64,000 nucleotides of DNA from positions 7,809,501-7,873,500 of the forward strand of contig NC_092602.1 of the NCBI RefSeq assembly GCF_047663525.1, written 5' to 3'. A model generated the notes under the pieces. That model made no database searches and was not told the origin of the DNA. It saw only the letters and a program-made list of their open reading frames with translations. A program made the position numbers and the translations under genes. Shown here piece by piece: positions 50,474-61,400 of this stretch. This DNA is from Anas platyrhynchos (taxonomy: Eukaryota > Chordata > Aves > Anseriformes > Anatidae). Position 1 is the first letter of the stretch; each line of letters starts with the position of its first letter.

Positions 50474-50898
50474 ATGGGCGAGCAGAAGGCGGTGATCAAG
50501 GACACGGACATGGCGGAGGAGATGCAGCAGCAGGCCGTGCAGTGCGCCCTGCGCTCCCTGGAGGAGCAGGGCGTGGAGTTCGACGTGGCGGCGCGCATCA
50601 AGAGGGTAAAGGGCCGGCCCCGGCGCCCTGCCTGACCCCCGGGGGGGGGCCGTGAGTCCCTCGTGTGCCCCGCGGGCGTGCTCTCGGCGTTCTCCCTCCC
50701 CTTCTTCCTTCACGACCCCTTCCAGCCCTTCCCTGCGCTCCCCAGCGGTCTCTCCCGCAGGAGTTTGACAGGAAATACAACCCCACGTGGCACTGCGTTG
50801 TGGGCAGGGATTTTTCCAGCTGTGTCACTCACGAGACCAATCACTTCATCTTCGTCTACCTGGGTCACCTCGCTGTGCTGCTCTTCAAGTGCGGCTAG
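50474..50898 (+). CDS. Strongly diverged dynein light chain LC8 paralogue, copy D
   Basis: Two coding exons, 50,474-50,605 and 50,761-50,898, with an unusually short 155-bp intron at the conserved site, encode 89 residues. Kept parts include [38 protein letters not shown] and HFIF. Groove and neighbouring positions are altered: Lys36 to Phe, Asn61 to Asp, Gly63 to Ser, Tyr65 to Cys, Lys71 to Asn, Tyr75 to Phe and Phe76 to Val; Ser88 is Cys. Helix 2 is also reworked ([15 protein letters not shown]). His55, Phe62, Thr67, His68 and Tyr77 remain. The frame and splice sites are intact. The 3' UTR still aligns with copy B (CGAGGAAGCAGAT, then the GGGATTGTG region), so it arose by DNA duplication, not retroposition. 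Function is unknown; it is probably an LC8 with changed binding. Confidence 0.9.
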
Positions 50899-51118
50899 AG
50901 CCGCGCACCGCTCCCCCGGCTGTCCTCTCGTGACCCAGCTGCTGCGTGCTGACCCACAGCCCGGCGCCTGCGGCCTTACCGAGGAAGCAGATCTTGGGCT
51001 TCAGGGGTGACAGCAGGGATTGTGTTGTGGTGATGGGTTTTCTTATTGTATCTGAGGGGAAGATAGCAAAAATAACCATTCCTTGTGTTAATTTTTTTTT
51101 CCTCACAGTTTCTTTGCC

Positions 51119-51124
51119 GATAAA
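51119..51124 (+). terminator. DYNLL1-D variant poly(A) signal
   Basis: GATAAA in TTTGCCGATAAAAAATG, at the place homologous to AATAAA in copy A; GATAAA is a known weaker variant. Confidence 0.5.
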
Positions 51125-51134
51125 AAATGTTGTT

Positions 51135-51840
51135 CTGCCTTTGAGAGTTTTATGACTGCTTTATCTCTTTCATCTCTTTCTCTAGTGTTGCTTGTGCTAC
51201 TTATTTCCCTGTGAGTGTGAATGACTGGCTTTCTGACAAAATCCTTTCTCAAATCCAAAACACATAAGCATTGTGGTATCCACACTCATAACTTCATCAA
51301 GGTATCTAAGAATAATAAATCCCAGTTACGGACAAACAGCAGCTAAAAGCCCTCTTACATGGCTTCTGTTAGAGGGTTATGTGTTAGTTCTGTCTCTTTG
51401 TGTCCTGCTTTTTTTTTTTTTAATTATTTTTTTCTTTTTGGTAAGAAACCTGAGAACTGCCGTCCCAGTGAATTTGGAGTTCTTGCCCCCAAAATAATGG
51501 GAAAGGGATCAGCAGATATACTCTATGGGTGTGGGTGGTACATGGATGCTCATTAAAATACATTTAGAATCTCTGTTGCCTTTGAAATATTAAACTTTTT
51601 TTTTTTGCTTTGAAGGAGAAGTTTGGAAGTTTGAAAGTTAATAAAGTCCACAGATAACCAGTGTTACGATGCGGTGGTGGAATGTGATCCTTCACGCCCT
51701 CTCAGACTCTGCTGTTCACACACTGACTCCCGGTGCTGCCCCATGGCGCCTCCCTAAGACGTAGCAGCCCTTTTATTCCCCCTTTTCCCCCCCGTTTTTC
51801 CCTTTTATCCCCTTTTTTCCCCCGTTTCCCCCCATGACCC
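51135..51840. other. Spacer between DYNLL1-D and RNF10
   Basis: AT-rich with T runs near 51,410-51,420 and 51,597-51,606; no gene seen. GC content rises sharply at about 51,840, where the RNF10 CpG island begins. Confidence 0.55.
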
Positions 51841-51844
51841 TTCG

Positions 51845-52180
51845 CCTACATCTCCCAGCACGCCCCGCGCGGCAGCCCTCGCGGCCCCGGCATCCCTCGC
51901 GGCCCCCCAGTCCCGGCGCGCCCCGCGGGGCCCGGCTCCATCCGGGTGCGGGCGGAGCTGCGGGCGCCTGGTCGCCATTACGGGGCAGCGGCGGCGGCCG
52001 AGCCGGGGCCGGGGCCGGGGCGGCGCGGAGCAGCGGGGCTGCGGGCGGCGCCGGGCGGCAGGGCAGGGCCCCGCGGGGCTCCCTCCGTGGCTTTTTCCCC
52101 CCGCGCGGCTCGCCCGGAGCCCCTCCGAGCCGGCCCGGCCTCCCGCGGCCTTCCCCCGGTTCGAGCGGAGCGCCGAGAAG
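51845..52180 (+). promoter_or_regulatory. RNF10 CpG-island promoter
   Basis: It carries CCTACATCTCCCAGCACGCC (51,845-51,864), a ZNF143/THAP11-like element, then GCCCGGCTCCATCCGGG (51,930-51,946) and CGCCATTACGGGGC (51,973-51,986), followed by a very GC-rich 5' UTR. The last two blocks also occur before DYNLL1-C. The TSS is probably near or just after the CGCCATTACGG block, by analogy with ZNF143-type housekeeping promoters; this is inference. Confidence 0.6.
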
Positions 52181-52488
52181 ATGTCGCCATGAAGGAGGCC
52201 GAGGCCGCGCTGCGCCGCCCCCGCCGCTCCCCGCCGCGGGCCATGAGCCTGGGCCCCCGCCGGCTCCGCCAGCGCCCGCCGAGCCCCCCACCCCCACCCG
52301 CCCAGGGCCGCCCCTCGCCCGCCGGGGCGCCCGTTGATGCTGCAGAGCCCGCCCGGCGCCTCCCCCGCCTCCGCCCCCGCCATGGACAAGAGCAGCCCCT
52401 GCGGCTCCGGTGCGCCCGGCTCCTCGGCCGGCGGCAAAGGGCAGCAGCCGCGCTCCGCATCGGCGGGGCCCGCCGCCGGGGAGTCTAA
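52181..52488 (+). other. Upstream open reading frames overlapping the RNF10 start
   Basis: Two ATGs precede the RNF10 start in the presumed 5' UTR. The first (52,181) opens a three-codon frame that ends at a TGA sharing bases with the second ATG (52,189). The second opens a 99-codon Arg/Pro/Ala-rich frame ending at 52,488, past the RNF10 ATG at 52,337 and in a different frame. If transcribed, these would reduce initiation at RNF10. The long frame resembles no known protein, so its length may simply reflect GC-rich DNA with few stops. Confidence 0.4.
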
Positions 52489-55400
52489 GCCCAAAGGCGG
52501 TGAGCGAAGGGGGGGGGAAAGGGGGGAAGGGGAGGGAAGGGGCCCGGGGCAGCCACGGGAAGGGAGCAGCAGCTGGCTCCGGGCACCCCGGTGCCTCTGC
52601 CGGGTGGGTGGCGGAGCCGAGCTGCCTCCCCCCTGCTGCGGTGTTTGTTTCTCAGCCGGCCCTTGGTAGGTTTCCCTTCGGGTCACCGCTGGGGTTTGCT
52701 TTCCTCTTCCTTCCTCTTCCAGCCCTGTTTCCTGTTTGGTGAGCTGCGGTTCCTCTTCTTTCTGAAGGGGCACGTTTGATTGCCACTAGCTTTGGAGTAA
52801 TCAGTTTGAGAGCCAAAGCTCTGATTTCAAACGTATTTGCCTCTCCCTGTTAAGAGGAGCCTTAACTTTATCTTGGTCTCCAGCTGAGTGCAGTGCTCTG
52901 CCCTTGCTTGAGGAGGTCCCGCAGCACACCCGGCATTCCCATTGCAGGCTGTATTTTGGTAACTTATTTTGGAAGGGTTCAGAGTGCACGTTACTTGCTT
53001 ATCTGGTACTTTAATCAAAGTGTTGCAGCTGTCAGAGCAAACAGCCAGTTTTGCTGACAGCGCGGGTCGTGATGAGCCATTGTGGGCCCTGTCATGAATT
53101 TTTTCAAGGTAAGACCTAAACCGCCTCCAGTTCCCTAAGGCTGATCGGGAGCAGAAAGTTCCTGGCACCCCTGCATTCTTTTCAAAACCTAAAAATGGGG
53201 CAGTAGTGCTTGAAAGAAGCGGGTTTAGCCCCAGAAGCATGAGGAGACTGCCTACAGGTTGCTACAGCACCATTGCGGTACTGATTCCTTCCTCAGTGCT
53301 TTGTTTCTGTAACACTTAGGGTGTTCACAGAGGGTTAACAGTGTTGGTATCTGGGAGGTGTTGCAATCTGGAATGGATTTGAAATCTTTTGGCATCAGTA
53401 GCAGGATTTCATGCAGGGCTTTTATTACTGGTAGCCAATGTTGATGTTTTTCGGTCTCTTATTTCCATTTTCCATGGCCAGGCCACTGGAAGCAGGGGAT
53501 GCCGGGTGCTAGGCATGCAGTGGGAGTCCTTAGAACCAGGCTTCAGCCGGGATAACAAAGCGTATCAGCTCTGTTTATGTTACGGCAGGCGGTGTGAAAG
53601 CCTGGCAGGCCCGAGGCTTTCCCGTTGCAGAGGGTTTCTGACCCTGCCTTACCACGGGGCACCTCGGAAGGACAGCGCTGCCTTAGTGGCGTGAGGAGGG
53701 AGGGCAGCTCACAGGACGGGAGCGCTGTTCAGCAGGGGAGGTGAGGGGCCTGTGCTGTGCTGGTGGGCCTGCGTGTAGGTGAAACAATACCTGGAGTGAG
53801 GAAGGAAATACAGGCTCTGACATTGCAGCCCCAAATGGGAGGTTATTAAAGGATTCCTGTGGGTTGCCACATTTCACAGGCTTGAAGCAAGGTCACAAGT
53901 TGAGGAGGAGCAGTGAGGGTATAAATCATGGTGCTTGTTGCTGTTCTACTCCAATACAATAGACTAATTTTTAATTAAAAAAAAAGTTATTTTGAAGACT
54001 TCTTTTTAAACACAACAGAATGATTTGGCATGGCACAGTTTTGCCTCTGAGATATTTGTTTCTTAACTGAAGCGGAGGGAGAAGTGATCTGGGATGAATT
54101 GCTACCCTTACAGTGCATCGAAGAGTCCTTTTAAAAACAGGACCTGTTCTCGTAGACATGTTTTTGGGAGCCTCTTCGCTGCAGGGTGCTGCAAACTAAA
54201 ATGAGAAGGGGCACTTGGGCAGGTGAGCGCCAACAACCATGGGCTGAGCATCCCGGCTGCGGCGGTGCCAGTGGGTGGGTGTGTTTTGGTGGCTGTTGGG
54301 CTCAGGGCGCTGGCATGTCACCGCACAGGATTTCTGTCTCCTGTTCCTTATCCACCTGGAAGCGGCGTGGCTGCCTGCAGCTGGTGTGGCCCGCCCGGTT
54401 TCTCCCCTGTTTCAGGAACTGTACAGGAGGTGCTCTGAAAACTCTGAAGGCTCTCTGTCCTGGGGAAATTGTGCTCCAGCTACCTGTTGGGCTTGGTCTT
54501 AGAAACTAAATTGAACTCAGAACTTTCCAACAGAAAAAGTATTATTTTTTTAGTTCTAATAGTGAGCCACTAGGAGTCCCATCCCACGGGGATGAAATCG
54601 AGTAGCAAAAGGAGAAGTGCCTTGCTGGGTTTCTGCTCAGTCCTTGGGACCTGACGGACAGAGGAATTCTTGTAGACATTCCTGGGCCTTCTTATTACAG
54701 CGCAAACAAGCTTTGCCAGGGCGCGTGGCTGCTTATTCACCCCTTGCTCACCGGGACATTTTCCTTAGCAGCACAAATCTCTTCGATGTGCTTTTGTGCA
54801 AATGCCCTGGGGGCTCAGCACAATCCCTCACCCAGCTCCCCCTGTGCAGGACGATTTGCTCGAATGCTGCTCAGCTGAAGACACAAAGATGGAAGGGAAG
54901 TGCAGCAACCAGCACTGCAGCTCCAGGACCAAACTGGGTGCCTGTGGCTGCTGCCTTTAGGCCCGAGAACTTGAACTCCCCTGGAGGTGGAGGTCCTCTA
55001 ACAGAGGTGGTGTCCATCAGGAGAACCCCCAGGTTGTGGGGCTGGCTCCGAAAGGCAAGGACAGCTTTGTTGCTGGTGTTATAAAATCACATGGACACTA
55101 CTTTGTAAGTTTTCTCTTGGAGTGTGAACGGGTAAAAATGTTACAGGTTCAGCTTTGTGAAGTGCAGAGGGGCTAATTGAGGACCTGAGTCAAGAGTGAA
55201 TACCTCAGCAGTGCTGCTCTTTAATAATTTGCCAAGAAGTGGGAAGAGAACCCCCCAAACCCAAATGGGGGGAAGAAAAGAGGTGGTCCAGCTTACAAAC
55301 ACTTATTTCAAACTTCTGGTCGTCAGTTGACTCCATTGCTACGCTGATGGCCCAGAATCTCTAAAGTAATCCTAAATAATTACTCTGGGTGTACTGAAAT

Positions 55401-58400
55401 CAGTAAAATCAGGTTTGTGTTTTCAGACTGTCATGTGAGGCCCTTCCTAAGGAGGGCACAGGCGGAGAGGACTTCCCTGTGAAATTAAGAGTCCTCACAG
55501 GGGCTCGCAGAGGCTCTCAGAGCCTGTCTGAAGTGGTGCAGCATGCCAGGAATGTGTGTAAACCAGCTGGTGACAAGTTGGTGCCTTTGATGGTGCTTAA
55601 CTTGATGAAAACAGCAAGGGTTAGGAAATTCTCCTGTTAGCTGCAGGTACAAGCTGCCCTTGGACCTCGTGAAGGATCATCTGAACCTGCTTCAGGCTGA
55701 GCGTGTCCTCTGGAGTTGTTTCCAGTTCGTGGTTGCAGAGGAGCTGCCAAGTCGCTATGGGCACAGTGGGATTGTGCCTCTCTAGGGTGTGCACTGACTG
55801 CAGGGATCAGAGGGTGGCTGAGCCCTGGAGTGCCAGGCTCTGCTCACAGTGAGCAGCAGCAGTGCTCTGAATCCCTCCTAAATGCCTGAATTTGTGACCG
55901 GAGCCTCAGGGGGGGTGTTGTAGCCTCTTTCCCACAAACACTCTCAAAAAAAGGTCTATCTGAATAATCACCAAGCCAGACCGGGTTACACCCTGAGCGC
56001 TTGGCAGCTTGTGGTGTGTTTTTTTCCTGATAACACCGAGCCCAAGTGCTGCAGCCCTGCAGGCTGTGGGGCTCAGCACGGCTGTGGTTCTTGGGGATTG
56101 GTTTAGTTCTGAATTATGGGCTCAGGTGACAAAATCTGCTTGCAAAATGACTGTCACATCACGCAAAAGCAGCAGGAGGCTCCTTTGACTTCTGTAGCTC
56201 CAGTTGCAGGTGTAGATTGGGGTCTGCCATGAGCAGGAAGCAGCAGACCCGCTCCGAGCCCAGCCACGGTGCTCTGATGGAGCAACTTACTACGTGGTTG
56301 GATCCTCAGTGGTGTTCAGTATCGCACAGACCTTCTGCTCCTTGTCTTGGGGGTGTCGGTGGGACAGAAAACTAAAAGTAACCAGAAAAAGGGAGGCTGT
56401 GAGGGGTCCCGTTCCAGCTGCTGTGACCGCTCAGGAGGCAGTGCAGGGGAAGGGCCGAGCTGGAGGCACTGGTGATGAAAACTGCCTGTGAGTAACGCGG
56501 CCAGCAGTTACGGGACGTGCCTGTTGCCACACAGGACTTGCTTTAAGGGGTGGGGAGGACTACGACATGGGAAGGGAGAAACTAGCAGGCCTTTAGGGAC
56601 AGGGTCAGGATGTTGTAACCAGCGTGAGGCATTGGTGTGCGTAACGCTGGGTATCTGGGGACGGCCGGGGTGCACAGAGCTCTGGCTGGGCCTGGGGCAT
56701 TCACCTGCCTGGTTTCTCAGCCTGACTCCTGTTAGAGCTGGAGCAGCAGCTGGTGGGAGCACGAGGTCAGCGGGTGGGCGAGCAGCCTGTGGAGCTGAGA
56801 CCCCTCTGATGTTGGGTTGAGGCTGTGAGAAGTGTCTTCATAGCCCTCATGTACTGTGCTAGCAGCCTAACCAGGCAGCTGTTTCCATGCAGGAAACGCC
56901 TCTCAAGATCCTGACGGACTTTCCTGCTCTCGTGAGCCTTGATCCTGTGGTGTTTTGCTGTGTGCTTCCCCTCTGTTCCCCGTGCCGTGGCCACGGCTGT
57001 GCGCAGCTCCTCGCTGCCAGGGTGGGTGGGCTTGGTGCTCTGGAACTGGGTTTGTGCCCCGCGAGGCCAAAGCTCTGGGCTCATCCCTCAGGATTGATCG
57101 GTGTTTGTTGGTTTTACGAAAGCAAGAGGGGGTTTTTAGAAGGGAATTGGATCTGTTGGGGACTTCTAAATGTAGGGGTGGGACTGAGTGAAAACAGGCA
57201 GCGGGGTCCTGCCAAGTGGGAGGCTTCAAGACAAACGCAGGCCGCAGTGTTTATATAAGGACATCCAGCATATTTATGTAGGATATTCAGCATATTTATA
57301 TAGGGTATTCAGAAAGGGAATGACAAATGGCCCCGCTCCAGAACTTGACAACAGCTGGGTGTGAGGCTGTAGCGCTGGGGTTTGTCACTTGTCACACAGG
57401 TGACACCTCAGGCCGCTGTCTGGTGACGGCGACTCCAGACCTGGATGAAGCAAACTGAGGTGCTCTAAGAAATACAAAGCACAGCAAATAAATCCTTTCA
57501 TGCTCTTTGACCAGCTCTTTGGACAGTAACAGGAGTGAAAGGGTTTGTGGGCTGCAGGAGACCTTGGCATAGCCGTGAGCCCTTTGAACAGCACTGGCAC
57601 CAGGTGCTGGGCCGACAGGCCGTGCTGCCTGCGGGGCGCTGCGCGTGCGGCGAGCTGGGGCTGCCCGTCTGATCCTTGTTTTCTCTTTCAGATGGAAAGA
57701 ATGCGAATGGATCCAAGCAGCGTTATAACCGTAAAAGAGAAACTGCATATTCCAAAAATGAGAACTTTTCCAGTCAGTCCCGTCGCTCCAATTCACAGAA
57801 AAGCAAAGCTTTTAACAAGATGCCCCCTCAGAGGGGAGGTAGCGGCGGAAGTGGCAAACTTTTTAGCTCTTGTAATGGTGGAAGACGAGATGAGGTGAGA
57901 ATTGTAATGCCGTGTCTCCAAGGCCTTCTTTCTTGGGACGAGAGGATCGCTCTGACCTGCCTAGATAGGTCTTCTGTATTCAGCTCCTGGGCTGGGAAGG
58001 GAAGGAGCGATAAGAGGTGCTAACATCGTTGAGATGCCACATTGAGTGTGAGCAGAACAACTTTGCAACAACAGAAGAAGAGTGCTCTCTGCTCTGAGAG
58101 ACTTGCCATAAAAAGGAACAGTAAAACTAGTGGAAATGCCACCTGAGGAATGGGTACCTAGGCAGGCCACGTGCATATCTCAGGAAACAAAGGTTCTTCA
58201 TGAAAATCCATAGTGATACACTTCCTAGCTTTTAAAAGTCCGGGATGATTGTGTCTAAGCACTTGAGTGTACAAATTTGCACGTGGTAGTGGCATTGGGA
58301 AAGTAATCAAATTAGCGTTGGTGACATCAAGATGGAGTAAAACCAGACCGGGGCTGCTTATACTGCTGTGGGTATGAATACTGTAGATCACTGGTGGGTT

Positions 58401-61400
58401 TGCATTGATACAGAAGTCATTGATTTTTTTCAGTTCTAGTGGATGAGCAAAGCTGCCTGCCTAAAATGCTAACTCTGTCAAAACTCACTTGCTGTCTCTG
58501 TTCAGTCCTCATTCTCTGCTTTGTTATATGGAAACTAACTACAAACAAGTATTATTTGTGCAATAGTAGCCAAATGTATGTTACTGGCCATATAAAAGAA
58601 TACTGCCAGGATCTCAGCAACTTTCTTCTGTTATTAACCTCGACTACTAGGTATTGTTGGCTTTTACTTGTCGTTATTTGGGTTGTTTTTCTGCTCTCCT
58701 CCAATTCATCCGTGTGGGGTAAGACCACTCAGTTCTAACTTCCAGGTTCTCATGCACTTTGGCTGCAGTGCTTGATTTGTGGAATGGGAGTAGGAGAAGG
58801 TGAGTCGGAGGGTGCTGCATATTCTGCACATGATCACTGCTGGGGCCTGGGTATCAACTTGTACTGATGCTTTTGCAGTAAATTCTAGCAAGTTCTAATA
58901 AATGCTGTTGTCTCTTAGGTAGCAGAGGCTCAACGGGCAGAGTTCAGCCCTGCCCAGTTCTCTGGTCCCAAGAAGATCAATCTGAACCACTTACTGAACT
59001 TCACTTTTGAACCCCGTGGCCAAGCAGGCCATTTTGATGGGAATGGACATGGCAACTGGGGGAAAAGGAACAAGTGGGGACATAAACCTTTCAACAAGGA
59101 ACTCTTCCTACAGGCCAAGTGAGTGGAAGACTAGCAAGGTTCTCAGACCTCTACAGAGACAGTAAGCCGTAAGGAACAATCGGCCAGGGAATTGTTTGAT
59201 CTTGAATACTCTTCCAGGGTGAAGTTACTTCAGGTGTTTTTAATACTCATTACTGTACTTGAAAGAGAAAAAACATATGAAGTTCTCTTCTTTACCTATT
59301 AACAAGGTATCTGGTTGACTGAGTCTTTTGGACATAAGCCAGTTAGTCTTCTGCCTTACTTTTCCAGCATTGTTTGTGGAATATGACACTCCGTTTGGGA
59401 AGACTTACGTAGTTCCCTTATGGAAAGTTAACATTTCTTCCAAAAAAATCAGCATGTTGAGATGGTAGGGGCAGTGGTTGCTGGATTAAAGCTAATCTGA
59501 ATTTAAGTGCCATAAGCGATTACTCATATGGGTCTCTTAATTCTTAAACTGCTGCTTCAGGTTGGCTTCACATCACAGGTCCCTAAGTAATAGTAACCCA
59601 AACAGTGATCAGTATGGTAATCCAGCAGCTGAATTTCTTTTGACTGGTAGTAACGGTCACTTTCACTAGAATTTGAAGTGTGTCAAGGACTTCCCATATC
59701 TGATCACGTTAAATATAATAAAAACTATTTTCAGTGTTAATGCTTCTGATTTTTCCCTATTGATTTGTGACTTGATTTTCACTTATTGTAGCAAAGTCTG
59801 CTTACAGGAACTGTAGTAGTTCTAATTCTTGTAAGCATGCTCTTTCCACTTGTGGATTCCCTGTTTTTAAGAGATCCCTGATGGAGCTGGCTCTGTTTGT
59901 TCCATTTTTTTTCTGGAAAACCATTCTGCCCGGCTCGCTCTGTAGGTAGTATGCGATGCTGTGTCTAACTGAAATTAGACATATCTGTATTCTGGGAATC
60001 TGGTTGTGAACTGAACTCTGTTGGGTTTTGTTGGTAGAAGTTTCCAAACTGTGTCCAGTAGCTTTCTGCTGGCCAAAGAAGAAGCTCTGAGAATCCTATG
60101 GGATAGTTCTCCAAGAGTTTTTAGAAACAACTGAGTGGATCATCTGTCTCTTTGCCTTTCCCCAGCTGCCAGTTTGTTGTCTCTGAAGAACAGGACTACA
60201 CAGTCCACTTTGCTGATCCAGATACCTTGGTCAACTGGGACTTTGTGGAGCAAGTGGTCAGTTGTGATGGGCTAGATTTTTTTTTGTCTTATTAAGAAAC
60301 TCAGTCTGTCTTTAACTGCTTCTTTGTGATGTTACGTAAAACTCAGCTGTTTCTGAGCTTCAGGCCTTTTCTGTCACTCCCACAATACTGGGAATGATCT
60401 GTCATGGAATATATTATGAAGTACTTTGATGACAGGAAAAGAGAAGTGTTAAAATCTATTAGGAAAATTAGCAGCTTCTTCTTGCTTTCGCAGATGGGAG
60501 CTCATCAAAAATAGTATCTGACATTCTGTAGACTCAGTCCTTGTGATTGAGATATTAACAGAAAACTTGGGCATGAGTCCATGAAAGAGGACTAGAGTGT
60601 AGAATTTTGAAGAATTATCTTGTGCATAAGTGGCCCATCTTGCCTAGCAACAAAGTGGAAAATCTCCTGATAATTGTGGCCAGAACTTTGGGTTACCTGA
60701 AGTAGAAACTTAGTCTGTGAAGACTAGTCGTCGTGGCTGGTGTAGCTGGTGGGGAGGTACATTTACTGTTACCTGACCCTATGAGAGAACTGAAAAATCA
60801 GGTGCTTGGTTGGCTGTTTTGTCTCTGCAACATACAGATGCTAACAAAACATCTGACTAAACTAGAATGTTCATGAAATTAGGTAAGTTCAGTCTCTCAG
60901 TTAAACAGGACTGCACAAATGTGCTGGTGTGAGGTGACAGTTCATTTGCTGACTTCTTGTCTGAATTCAGATGATGATAATGTTGCTAGCTCTTAAGTGA
61001 TGACAAATACAAGAGGGGAAAACATGAGAATAGTTGCTCATTAGAGTAAAAATAGATGGGTTGGTTTTGAAGGCTATTCCACATATTGACCAAAATGGTT
61101 ATTTAGTTCATGGTGTACTTAATTTCCTGGTAAATAAGCAGAACCTGAAGAACTGGAAGATTAATATATTAGAGTAGATCTTACAGGTTTAGTTTCTGTG
61201 CCACAGAATGATTTCCAAGTCTATAACTTGTACTATTCCTCTCGTGTGCTGTTTCAGCGAATTTGTAGCCATGAAGTACCCTCTTGCCCAATCTGTCTGT
61301 ACCCGCCTACAGCAGCAAAGATCACCCGCTGCGGGCATATCTTTTGTTGGGCATGTATCCTTCACTATCTCTCCTTGAGTGAGAAAACCTGGAGTAAGTG

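Noticed and set aside
51805-52773. 322-codon open frame on the minus strand across RNF10 exon 1
   Set aside because: Arg/Gly/Pro/Ala-rich shadow of a CpG island with few stop codons; no family resemblance and antisense to the real RNF10 exon.
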